Origin: RGIG8775 sp045660295
GTDB lineage: Bacteria; Bacillota; Clostridia; Oscillospirales; CAG-272
Assembly (NCBI GenBank): GCA_045660295.1
Contig: JAZRDN010000057.1
Coordinates: 1 to 54,167, forward strand
Direction of reading: 5' to 3'
Length of the DNA stretch: 54,167 bases
This document shows positions 24,454 through 31,934 of this stretch, piece by piece. The notes beneath the pieces were generated by a model. It ran no database searches. It saw only the letters and a program-made list of their open reading frames with translations, and was not told the DNA's origin. The position numbers were made by a program, and so were the translations under genes. Positions within the stretch are counted from its first letter, which is position 1. Every line of letters begins with the position of its first letter.

Positions 24454-24483
24454 AAAACCGACAGACTTAAATCTGTCGGTTTT
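24454..24483. terminator. Second hairpin serving the minus-strand remnant
   Basis: A 12-bp perfect stem (24454-24465 with 24472-24483) with a 6-nt loop. T-runs lie on both sides; on the minus strand a T6 follows, fitting it as the preserved terminator of the broken gene at 24488. Confidence 0.85.
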
Positions 24484-24487
24484 AATT

Positions 24488-24722
24488 TTACCATTCAATT
24501 TCAATTACAATCGGTTCTGCGGGGAAATCGTCGGCGGGGATTCCGCTTATTCTGAAAAACTTTCCCGCTACGCCTGCGGAATGGAATTTGGGCAAACGCG
24601 TTCTTTCAAAGGTTAGCGTCTGTCCATTATTCATTAACCGCACCTTTTGGGGAATTGACGGAACATATTCCATGGTTACGGCGCTGGACGTAATTCCATC
24701 GTCGAATATAGCGACCGAATGA
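24488..24722 (-). pseudogene. C-terminal tail of an unrecognised, probably glycan-active enzyme
   Basis: About 78 codons on the minus strand remain in frame, from FYHSVAIFDDG through VRLMNNGQTLTFERT to GIPADDFPAEPIVIEIEW and a stop, followed by a good terminator. The beta-strand pattern and the ending resemble C-terminal domains of glycoside hydrolases such as GH29-like enzymes, but I cannot name the family with confidence. No start or ribosome site exists for it: the frame runs upstream into the AraC remnant on the other strand. The missing 5' part was probably lost together with that of the regulator. Confidence 0.5.
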
Positions 24723-24964
24723 TAAAAATCCATACAGGCAGACTTTTTTATCTTGTCGCGCGACATAAAAACGGCAATATCAGCGCGGTATCGGAAAACA
24801 AGACGGTGGCAAGTGTTATTGAATACATAAAGAAAAACTATATGCACGAGATCAGCCTTTCCGAGGTTGCCTTTGCTTGCGGCTTTAACGACAGTAACTA
24901 CTTCTCCTACCGATTTAAAAAAGCCTATGGAGTGTCGCCCATAAGCGTTAAAAACAAAAGATAA
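24701..24964 (+). pseudogene. AraC-family regulator C-terminal remnant
   Basis: The frame keeps only the DNA-binding end of an AraC regulator: VASVIEYIKKNYMHEISLSEVA, FACGFNDSNYFSYRFKKAYGVSPIS and the stop at 24962-24964. Both helix-turn-helix motifs are intact, but the sensor domain is missing. The apparent ATG (24719) lacks a ribosome site and lies at the junction with the opposite-strand remnant. With no promoter in the remaining spacer it is most likely silent. Confidence 0.8.
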
Positions 24965-25002
24965 AATGCCGCCGAGCCATAAGCGTTTATTAAAAAATCG
25001 AG

Positions 25003-25031
25003 TTGACAGTATAGCTTTTTTGTGATAAAAT
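25003..25031 (+). promoter_or_regulatory. Promoter of LURP-one/sfsA unit
   Basis: Perfect -35 TTGACA (25003-25008), 17-bp spacer, -10 TAAAAT (25026-25031). Confidence 0.85.
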
Positions 25032-25060
25032 TATAAAAAACATATAGAGGAGAGTACGAT

Positions 25061-25537
25061 ATGAAGCTTTATCTTAAGCAAAAAATCTTCACATGGGGCG
25101 ACAAATTCACCGTTTATGATGAAGCGGGAAACGATAAATATTACGTTGAGGGAGAAGTCTTTTCCTTTGGCAAAAAGCTCCATATATACGACCTTGGCGG
25201 CAACGAGATAGCCTTTATACATCAAGAGGTGTTCAGCTTCATGCCCAAGTATTACATAAGCGTAAACGGCGTTGACGTTGCCGAGGTAAAAAAGCACTTT
25301 ACCTTCTTTAAGCATGAATATAGTGTAAACGGCTTTGGATGGAGTGTTACGGGCGATTTCTTTGACCATGAGTATACAATATCCGACGGCAACAGAATGG
25401 TTGCTTCGGTCTACAGAGAGTGGTTCACATGGGGAGACGCCTACGCAATCGACATAAGCGACGGAGTGAAAGAAATCGATGCGCTTGCGGTTGCGCTTGT
25501 TATAGACGCGGTTATTTCCGCCGAGCGCGATAACTGA
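25061..25537 (+). CDS. LURP-one-related family protein
   Basis: 158-residue soluble protein of the LURP-one/Tubby-like beta-barrel family (PF04525). Repeated short strands of the type FTVYDEAGNDKYYVEGE, KLHIYDLGGNEIAFIHQE and YTISDGNRMVASVYREW are characteristic. The bacterial members have no firmly known function; a lipid- or membrane-associated role is suggested by the fold. GAGGAGAG precedes the ATG. The stop overlaps the sfsA start (TGATG), so the two are coupled. Confidence 0.88.
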   Translation: MKLYLKQKIFTWGDKFTVYDEAGNDKYYVEGEVFSFGKKLHIYDLGGNEIAFIHQEVFSFMPKYYISVNGVDVAEVKKHFTFFKHEYSVNGFGWSVTGDFFDHEYTISDGNRMVASVYREWFTWGDAYAIDISDGVKEIDALAVALVIDAVISAERDN

Positions 25538-26235
25538 TGATAAAATATTCGAAAACAAAAAAAGCCGTATTTGTAGAGCGACCCAATCGCTTTATCGCAA
25601 AGGTGCTCGTGGACGGAAAAGAGGAGACGGTGCACGTCAAAAACACGGGCAGATGCAGGGAGCTGCTTGTAAAGGGCTGCGAGATTATTCTTTACGAGTC
25701 CGACAATATAAGCAGAAAGACCAAATACGACCTTGTTGCGGTCTATAAAAAGCGCGACGGAAAAACTCCGCTTCTTATAAACATGGATTCGCAGATACCA
25801 AATGATGTTGCTGAGGAATGGCTTGAAAAAAGCGGCTTGTTCTCAAGTAACGCTAAGATCCGCCGTGAGGTAAAATACGGCGACTCGCGCTTTGATTTTT
25901 ATATCGAGGACGGCGAAAGAAAAGCCTTTATCGAGGTAAAGGGCGTAACGCTTGAGGAGAACGGAGTCGCCATGTTTCCCGACGCGCCTACCGAGCGTGG
26001 GATAAAGCACATAAACGAGCTTGCCCTGGCGAAATCGCAGGGCTATGACGCTTATATTCTTTTCATAATTCAGATGAAAGAGATTTTCGAAATGCGCCCC
26101 AACGATAAAACACACAAGGCGTTTGCTGATGCGCTTTGCGAAGCTGAGAAAAAAGGGGTGCGTGTACTTGCACTTGATTGCACCGTCACCGAGGAATCCA
26201 TTGAGGCGGATAGCTTTGTAACTGTTGTGCTTTAA
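25537..26235 (+). CDS. sfsA: SfsA family DNA/RNA nuclease
   Basis: 232-residue SfsA homologue (sugar fermentation stimulation protein), now viewed as a nuclease of PD-(D/E)xK type with an N-terminal OB fold. Conserved segments: FVERPNRFIAKV, VHVKNTGRCRELL, the nuclease core FDFYIEDGERKAFIEVKGVTLEENGVAMFPDAPTERGIKHINEL. The catalytic-type FIEVKG and the PDAPTxRG box are intact. Its role in this organism is unclear. Confidence 0.93.
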   Translation: MIKYSKTKKAVFVERPNRFIAKVLVDGKEETVHVKNTGRCRELLVKGCEIILYESDNISRKTKYDLVAVYKKRDGKTPLLINMDSQIPNDVAEEWLEKSGLFSSNAKIRREVKYGDSRFDFYIEDGERKAFIEVKGVTLEENGVAMFPDAPTERGIKHINELALAKSQGYDAYILFIIQMKEIFEMRPNDKTHKAFADALCEAEKKGVRVLALDCTVTEESIEADSFVTVVL

Positions 26236-26239
26236 AACC

Positions 26240-26282
26240 AACAATCGAAACGCCTGTTTTCCTCATTGTTATGATTGTTTTT
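26240..26282 (+). terminator. Possible weak terminator after sfsA
   Basis: Arms AACAATC (26240-26246) and GATTGTT (26273-26279) with a 26-nt loop and five T. The loop is long, so the call is weak. Confidence 0.3.
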
Positions 26283-26318
26283 CTATTCTTTACGGTGGGT
26301 GACTTTTTTGAAAAAATA

Positions 26319-26347
26319 TTGAATTGATAATGCTTTTGTGGTATAGT
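26319..26347 (+). promoter_or_regulatory. Promoter of TSUP/rhodanese unit
   Basis: -35 TTGAAT (26319-26324), 17-bp spacer, -10 TATAGT (26342-26347), 24 bases before the exporter start. Confidence 0.7.
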
Positions 26348-26370
26348 CATATTTTATTAGGGGGGGGTTT

Positions 26371-27141
26371 ATGGATCTGCTTGTTAAATTGCTGATTTTG
26401 TGCCCATTACTTTTTGTAGCGGGCTTGGTTGACGGAATATCGGGCGGCGGCGGACTTATAGCGTTGCCGTCGTATCTTATCGCCGGAGTTCCCATAACCT
26501 CAGCATACGCATGCAATAAAATGCAGAGCTGTCTCGGCACAAGCGCGTCAATGCTTAAATACGCTAAAAGCGGTCTGCTTGACTATAAGGTTGCGTTTCC
26601 CGCTGCGGTTGCCGCGATAATAGGTGCGGCTGTCTCAACAGAGATCATGCTTATGCTTGACGATTACGCGAAAAAGATAATCATAGCGGTATCAATGTGT
26701 CTCGTAATTTTGCTTACCGTGCTTTCAAGCAGAATAAAGATTGATTCATATAGCTTGCGAAGAAATTTGCTTTCGTTCAAAACAGTATTTCTGTGCTTAC
26801 TTATCGGTCTTTTGCTTGGGTTTTACGACGGCTTTTTCGGTCCGGGCGGCGGAACGATCGCGCTTTTGCTTTTTGCCTTGCTTATGAAGTATGACCTCAG
26901 AGTGGGATGCGGCAATGGAAAGCTGGTAATAGTAATAGCAAATCTGACCTCAACGATTCGCTATATAGTTGAGGGAGCGGTAATATTCAAAATAGCAATT
27001 CCGTGCTCGATCGCAAATATTCTCGGAAGCTATATTGGCGCAACGCTTGCCACCCAAAAAGGCGCGAAATTCGTAAAATACATATCATGGATAGTTATCG
27101 CCGCGTTGCTTATTTATGCGATAATCGAAACAATATCGTAA
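26371..27141 (+). CDS. TSUP (TauE/SafE) family membrane exporter
   Basis: 256-residue membrane protein of the sulfite exporter TauE/SafE family (PF01925) with about eight helices in two repeats. The repeat motifs GLVDGISGGGGLIALP (near residue 22) and GFYDGFFGPGGGTIAL (near residue 150) are diagnostic. Members move sulfite, sulfonates or related anions. An unusually G-rich ribosome site (eight G in a row) precedes the ATG. The next gene encodes a rhodanese lipoprotein, which supports sulfur oxyanion handling. Confidence 0.92.
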   Translation: MDLLVKLLILCPLLFVAGLVDGISGGGGLIALPSYLIAGVPITSAYACNKMQSCLGTSASMLKYAKSGLLDYKVAFPAAVAAIIGAAVSTEIMLMLDDYAKKIIIAVSMCLVILLTVLSSRIKIDSYSLRRNLLSFKTVFLCLLIGLLLGFYDGFFGPGGGTIALLLFALLMKYDLRVGCGNGKLVIVIANLTSTIRYIVEGAVIFKIAIPCSIANILGSYIGATLATQKGAKFVKYISWIVIAALLIYAIIETIS

Positions 27142-27155
27142 ACCGAGGTATACTA

Positions 27156-27581
27156 ATGAAAATAATTAAATTATTAGGAGTATTGATTACAATGTCTATT
27201 CTTTTCTCGTCATGCGGCGGCACTCACGAACAGACGCAAAGCAATCCCGAAACAGATGCCGAAATAAAACAGAGTTATATTAATATTACTCCCGAAGAAG
27301 CAAAAGTCGTTATGGATAACGAAAGCGGTTATATAATCCTTGATGTGCGTACCGAGGAGGAGTTTGCCGAGGGACATATTCCGGGGGCAATTCTTATTCC
27401 CGACTATGAAATAAGCGCAAGGGCTGAGTCTGTCCTTACCGATAAAAATCAGACTATACTCGTCTATTGCCGAAGCGGAAGGCGCAGTAAGCTCGCCGCG
27501 CAAGCCCTGTTGGAGCTTGGTTATACCGATATAAGAGAATTCGGTGGTATAATTGATTGGAAGTACGAAACAGAAAAGTAA
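27156..27581 (+). CDS. Rhodanese-domain lipoprotein
   Basis: 141 residues from ATG 27156, preceded by CCGAGG. A signal peptide ends in the lipobox LFSSC (lipidated Cys20), so the protein should be anchored outside the membrane. The rhodanese domain (about residues 45-140) has LDVRTEEEFAEGHIPGA and the active-site loop VYCRSGRRS with the sulfur-carrying Cys. It likely transfers sulfane sulfur outside the cell. The pairing with a TSUP exporter suggests joint work on thiosulfate or sulfite; this is inferred. An upstream in-frame TTG/ATG extension into the exporter gene is not credible. Confidence 0.9.
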   Translation: MKIIKLLGVLITMSILFSSCGGTHEQTQSNPETDAEIKQSYINITPEEAKVVMDNESGYIILDVRTEEEFAEGHIPGAILIPDYEISARAESVLTDKNQTILVYCRSGRRSKLAAQALLELGYTDIREFGGIIDWKYETEK

Positions 27582-27610
27582 TATAACTTAACGAGCAATA
27601 TGATGGAATA

Positions 27611-27637
27611 ATAAAAGGAGGCATTGCCTCCTTTTAT
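27611..27637. terminator. Bidirectional terminator between rhodanese gene and comEC
   Basis: A 12-bp perfect stem (27611-27622 with 27626-27637) with a 3-nt loop between convergent genes. Its right end includes the comEC stop codon. Confidence 0.88.
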
Positions 27638-29958
27638 TGTTTTGGAATTTTAATTTTTGCATACAATGTGTTGCCCGCTACCGAATGCTTTGATAGATTA
27701 TCACATTTGAAGTTTTCAAATATATCGTTGTTCGCGATTATAATTCCTTTTTGCCCATTTGACAGATCGTAGCTTAACTCACTTTTGGTTATAGGACCAT
27801 GAACGCCGAGGATTATGTAATCGGAATATTCAAACAGTGTCGAGACCTTTTCATAATGCTCGGGATGCTCGTGTATGGATTCGCTTGAATAGGTAAGTGA
27901 CTTCAGCGGAGTGATGAGCGTGAAATAAAACACGGGGTGCGTAGACCGCTTCAAAAAATCGCGTGAGGATAGCATCAGCTTAACGTTTCTGCTTAATACT
28001 GTCGGGGAATAGGAATCATATAGCTCAACGTTGACGTCGGCATTCATCGCGGTGGATATCAACGAGCTCATTTGATAGTATTCATCGGCGTTTTGAGGGA
28101 AAGGTAAATATAGCTTGCGTATAATGGTGTTTCGGGATAATTTGTATAACGAGTTCAATTGTTTGCTGTGGTAATGGGTTATTACGTAAGATGATATTTC
28201 GGTAGCGCAGTTGTCAACGGCTTCCAGATATGCGTTGTATGCGTATGAGTACGCCCCTGATGAAATATCAATTATTACGTGCTCGTCGCCGTCGTGAATC
28301 AGAAGCATTTCGGATTCTTTGCTTCCCAGATATTCGACCGTCATAATTTGAGCGTAATATTGGTTGTGAACAAAAAGACATAAAGCAAAAAGAACCGAGG
28401 CGATAATCGGAGGTAACGCTATTATCCATTTGCGCTTCATCTTCAGAATAAGGCAGAGAGCAAGCGCAATTGCCAAAGCAATTATTATCGGACCCACGAA
28501 TACATAATTTAACGACACGGTAGTCCATTCAAATGCCGTGATAAAGGATATGAATTTGAGCAATACGTCACATGTCAATTTTATTATCAGCGCAATGCCG
28601 TCAGCCAAAAAGGAAATCTTGTTTACCGCTATTAATACGGGTGCCAAAAAAAGTATAAGCGATACCGCAGGCGAGGCTACAAGATTTGTCAACACGGAAA
28701 CAGTCGATATTTCGTTAAAGCAGAGCCAAGCGGGAACGCATATAAACACGTTTGCGGCAACCGTTATCAAAACGCTTGAAAACAGCCATATCAATATCTT
28801 GGCTGTTGTGGGGGACATCTTTTTGGAGTACTTGTTTTCCGGCTTTACTTTTTTGTATATGTATTCTGAAAATTTGTTGATAAAATAGTCGGCAACAAAT
28901 ATACCGAGAACCGCGAGACACGAGAGCCACAAACCGATATCGTAGACCGCGGACGGAGAAACTGCGATTATAAAAAACAGTGCGAAAAGTAAATTTGTCA
29001 GCATGTCGCTTTCGCTGCTTAAAGCATAAGCGAGATAAACAAAAGCCGACATTACGAACGCTCTCACTGTCGATAAAGCGAATCCCGTCAGGGCCAGATA
29101 CAGAAACGATACCAAAATCACAGTTGCGCCTCGGACTCCTTTAGGAAGCTGCAGCTTTTTGAGCGTGAAATCAAAAATAAACATTAACACCGAAAGGTGC
29201 ATACCGCTTATGGCTATAACGTGAGATATGCCCGCGCGCCTGAAATCTCTCACTGTTTCGGAGGGAAGCAGGTCTTTGTTTCCCAGTATCAGCGCCGAAA
29301 CAAGATTGCTCGCCTCTCCGTCAATGCTTCGGCATATGACACTGCTCAGCCTTTGATTAAGCCTGTAAAATTTTATGGTTATGTCGTCATGTCCGTGGGA
29401 AACCGACAATTCATTGCTGTTTTCGGAGGTAGAAACAAGAGAGAGCGTTGTGTTTTTTGCGCGGTAGTATTGTGGATCTTCGGTGTATTCGTCAATCGGA
29501 AGCATCACGAATTTACCGGTTATCATGTCACCGAGCTCAAGCATCGCATTGTACTCAAACGTAACTATCGCGTTAGTTGAAAGTTCCTCGCTGTTTACTG
29601 AAATCAGCTTTACTTGATATGTTGAGGTGTATACGGCACTGTATCCTACGTCTGTTACAAGACCGCTTATTTCTATTTCTTTGCCAATATATTCTTCCAC
29701 TTTTTTGGCGGTTTGGTCTATGTTTAAAAATGGTATTAATATCGCCAACGCGGCAAAAAGAACGCATAAAATACACTTTAGCAGTTGTGCCCGATGCTTT
29801 TTGGCGAATATCAAAACGACCGTCAAAATAAGAATTGTCCCAAGAGAGCAAAGAAGACCGCAGACCTTATGGTCGTATGCCAAAAAGCAGCCACAAATTG
29901 ATGCGGCTGCAAATATGGAACAAAACAAAGCCAAAGGTCTGCGGTAAAATATGTTCAT
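27634..29958 (-). CDS. comEC: ComEC/Rec2 family DNA uptake channel with degenerate lactamase-like domain
   Basis: 774-residue membrane protein. It has an N-terminal DUF4131-like region with two or three helices and a soluble OB-like segment, then the Competence domain with the hallmark HVIAISGMHLSVL (about residue 255) and many helices to about 540, and a C-terminal metallo-beta-lactamase-like domain. In the last domain the metal motif that is normally HxHxDH reads THYHSKQ: two His remain but the Asp and last His are replaced. This domain is therefore probably inactive as a nuclease. The protein would transport single-stranded DNA across the membrane. No other competence genes lie nearby. It starts one base after murB. 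Confidence 0.9.
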   Translation of the reverse strand: MNIFYRRPLALFCSIFAAASICGCFLAYDHKVCGLLCSLGTILILTVVLIFAKKHRAQLLKCILCVLFAALAILIPFLNIDQTAKKVEEYIGKEIEISGLVTDVGYSAVYTSTYQVKLISVNSEELSTNAIVTFEYNAMLELGDMITGKFVMLPIDEYTEDPQYYRAKNTTLSLVSTSENSNELSVSHGHDDITIKFYRLNQRLSSVICRSIDGEASNLVSALILGNKDLLPSETVRDFRRAGISHVIAISGMHLSVLMFIFDFTLKKLQLPKGVRGATVILVSFLYLALTGFALSTVRAFVMSAFVYLAYALSSESDMLTNLLFALFFIIAVSPSAVYDIGLWLSCLAVLGIFVADYFINKFSEYIYKKVKPENKYSKKMSPTTAKILIWLFSSVLITVAANVFICVPAWLCFNEISTVSVLTNLVASPAVSLILFLAPVLIAVNKISFLADGIALIIKLTCDVLLKFISFITAFEWTTVSLNYVFVGPIIIALAIALALCLILKMKRKWIIALPPIIASVLFALCLFVHNQYYAQIMTVEYLGSKESEMLLIHDGDEHVIIDISSGAYSYAYNAYLEAVDNCATEISSYVITHYHSKQLNSLYKLSRNTIIRKLYLPFPQNADEYYQMSSLISTAMNADVNVELYDSYSPTVLSRNVKLMLSSRDFLKRSTHPVFYFTLITPLKSLTYSSESIHEHPEHYEKVSTLFEYSDYIILGVHGPITKSELSYDLSNGQKGIIIANNDIFENFKCDNLSKHSVAGNTLYAKIKIPKQ

Positions 29959-29959
29959 G

Positions 29960-30871
29960 TCAGCTTTCTATATATCTGATCTCGCACTCAAGCTCGACAC
30001 CGTAGTTTTCAAATACGGTTTTCTTTATGTGTTCAACCAGCTTCATAACGTCGTCGGTTGTGGCGTCGCCGCGGTTGATGATAAAGCCAGCGTGCTTTTC
30101 CGATACCTCGGCACCGCCTATGCGATATCCCTTAAGTCCGCTTTTTTCAATCATCTCGCCTGCGTAGTAGCCAACAGGGCGCTTGAAAACGCTTCCCGCG
30201 CTGGGGAATTCAAGGGGCTGCTTTTCCTTTCTTGCGCGAACGTTCTGGTTCATTTTGGCGATTATATCAGCCATTTTTCCGGGAACCAGCTCAAGCATTA
30301 CCGCAAGAATGATAAGATGCGGATTTTTGGAATATATGCTTTCGCGGTAATTGAATTCATGTTCTTCGAGATCAATCTTTCTTATGGTGTCTCTTTGCGT
30401 GTCATAGCATATTGAAGATACTACAACGTCCGATACGTTTCCACCGAATGCGCCCGCGTTCATGAAAAGGCCGCCGCCGATAGTGCCGGGGATTCCGTAA
30501 GCAAACTCAAGTCCCGAAAGCTCGGCTTTTTGCGCGGCAATCGCCAGTTTGGATATCGATGCCCCGCAATCTGCTTTTATTACGTTACCCTCAAGGGTGA
30601 AGTTTTTCATGTTGTTGGTGATAATAACAAGCCCGTCAAATCCGTGATCCGAGAATACAACGTTGCTTCCGTTTCCTATTACTACGTACTTTATATATTG
30701 GTTTTTGGCTTCTCTTATAGCGTTTATAAGCTCCTCTGCGTTGCGAACGAAAGCAACGACGGAAGCAATGCCGCCAACCTGCATGGACGTATGATTAGAC
30801 ATGGAAAGTATCTCGCTGCAAGGAATGTTCAAAGCCTTGAGCCGCGAATAGAGCGTAGAAGTTCTTAACAT
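29960..30871 (-). CDS. murB: UDP-N-acetylenolpyruvoylglucosamine reductase
   Basis: FAD enzyme that reduces UDP-GlcNAc-enolpyruvate to UDP-MurNAc in peptidoglycan precursor synthesis. It has 303 residues. The FAD-binding signatures NHTSMQVGGIA, VIGNGSNVVFSD and GLEFAYGIPGTIGGGLFMNAGAFGG are present. Catalytic-domain features are FNYRESIY, the Ser proton donor in PSAGSVFKRP, and the terminal ELECEIRYI with the active-site Glu. GTGAGG precedes the ATG. It lies upstream of comEC in one unit. Confidence 0.96.
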   Translation of the reverse strand: MLRTSTLYSRLKALNIPCSEILSMSNHTSMQVGGIASVVAFVRNAEELINAIREAKNQYIKYVVIGNGSNVVFSDHGFDGLVIITNNMKNFTLEGNVIKADCGASISKLAIAAQKAELSGLEFAYGIPGTIGGGLFMNAGAFGGNVSDVVVSSICYDTQRDTIRKIDLEEHEFNYRESIYSKNPHLIILAVMLELVPGKMADIIAKMNQNVRARKEKQPLEFPSAGSVFKRPVGYYAGEMIEKSGLKGYRIGGAEVSEKHAGFIINRGDATTDDVMKLVEHIKKTVFENYGVELECEIRYIES

Positions 30872-30909
30872 AGCGTTTACCTCACAAAAAATTATCCGTT
30901 ACACACTAT

Positions 30910-30938
30910 ATTATACATTATTTTTTTCATAATTGCAA
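30910..30938 (-). promoter_or_regulatory. Promoter of murB-comEC
   Basis: Minus strand: -35 TTGCAA (30933-30938), 17-bp spacer, -10 TATAAT (30910-30915). Confidence 0.72.
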
Positions 30939-30992
30939 TAACAGTATGGCATTTTTATGTAAAAACACAAAAATAATTATCCTGTTAAAAGA

Positions 30993-31021
30993 TTGACAAA
31001 CCACAAAGCCTGTGGTATAAT
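30993..31021 (+). promoter_or_regulatory. Consensus promoter with internal dyad, sugar isomerase gene
   Basis: Perfect TTGACA (30993-30998), 17-bp spacer and TATAAT (31016-31021). The spacer holds the dyad ACCACA-AAGCC-TGTGGT (31000-31005 and 31011-31016) touching the -10 box, a possible repressor operator. Confidence 0.85.
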
Positions 31022-31064
31022 CATACTTAGAAAATATTATTTTTGGCAAAGGAAGGTAAAACAA

Positions 31065-31847
31065 ATGAAGGAAGTAGGGCTTCAAATTTATACTGTAAGA
31101 GATAAGATGGAAACTCCCGATACTTATCTTGCGGCTATGAAGCAGATAAGAGAGATAGGTTACACTCATTTCCAGACCGCGGGTAAGGTAACAAACATTG
31201 AAGCAGCTGAATTCTACAAAAAGTGCGCTAATGAAGCAGATCTGAGAATTTGCGGAACTCACTTTGATTGGAGGATCATTACCGAGAAATTTGACCTCGC
31301 CCTTAAGATCCACGAAATACTCGATACTAAGAATATGGGTATCGGCAGTATGCCCAGTGGCAGTGCGAGAAGCGAAAAGGATGCGCTCCTTAAGTTTATT
31401 GACACCGTTAACGAGATCGGACACAAGCTCTCTAAGTACGGTATGAAGTTTACATATCATAATCATCATTTCGAGTTCGCTAAGATCGAGGGTAAGACAA
31501 TTATGGACTATCTTATTGACGGCTTTGATCCCAATGCTGTCAGCTTTGTTCTTGATACCTATTGGGTACAGCATGGCGGATATGATGTGAGAAAAATGAT
31601 AGAGAGACTTGCGGGAAGAATTGATATTCTTCACCTTAAGGATATGGGCGTTTCGCTTGATGAAAATAATTCCGATATCACCGAGGTCGGTAACGGTAAT
31701 ATCAATTTTGAGGATATCATTCCTCTTGCTGAAAAGATAGGTGTTAAGGACTTCGTGGTTGAGCAGGACAGAAACTTCACAACAGGCGATCCTATGGAAA
31801 GTATTGCCTTCAGCTACAACTACATAAAGAAAAATCTTATGAAATAA
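31065..31847 (+). CDS. Sugar phosphate isomerase/epimerase (AP endonuclease 2-like TIM barrel)
   Basis: 260-residue TIM-barrel enzyme of the xylose-isomerase-like family (PF01261), from ATG 31065 with AAGGAAGG upstream. Typical segments: GLQIYTVRD at the N-terminus, ICGTHFDW, FTYHNHHFEF with metal-binding His, VSFVLDTYWVQHGG, DILHLKDMG, DFVVEQD near the end. It likely isomerises or epimerises a sugar or cyclitol; the substrate is unknown. It is monocistronic with its own promoter, a possible operator and a terminator. It is intact, unlike the epimerase piece at 12943-13269, which belongs to a different subgroup. Confidence 0.9.
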   Translation: MKEVGLQIYTVRDKMETPDTYLAAMKQIREIGYTHFQTAGKVTNIEAAEFYKKCANEADLRICGTHFDWRIITEKFDLALKIHEILDTKNMGIGSMPSGSARSEKDALLKFIDTVNEIGHKLSKYGMKFTYHNHHFEFAKIEGKTIMDYLIDGFDPNAVSFVLDTYWVQHGGYDVRKMIERLAGRIDILHLKDMGVSLDENNSDITEVGNGNINFEDIIPLAEKIGVKDFVVEQDRNFTTGDPMESIAFSYNYIKKNLMK

Positions 31848-31853
31848 AAATTC

Positions 31854-31880
31854 GGCGCTGCCTTGTGCAGCGCCTTTTTT
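31854..31880 (+). terminator. Terminator of the isomerase gene
   Basis: An 8-bp GC-rich stem (31854-31861 with 31867-31874), 5-nt loop and six T. Confidence 0.93.
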
Positions 31881-31881
31881 A

Positions 31882-31908
31882 ACCTACCGCGCTTTTTTTC
31901 ATATAATG
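31882..31908 (+). promoter_or_regulatory. Possible sporulation-type (SigK/SigE) promoter of spoVFAB
   Basis: ACC at 31882-31884 and CATATAAT at 31900-31907 with 16 bases between AC and CATA resemble mother-cell sigma-K/sigma-E promoters. A vegetative reading would have TATAAT but no fitting -35 box. Mother-cell expression is the expected control for dipicolinate synthase. Confidence 0.45.
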
Positions 31909-31934
31909 TTAAAAAAGAACGTGAGGTGCGTTAT

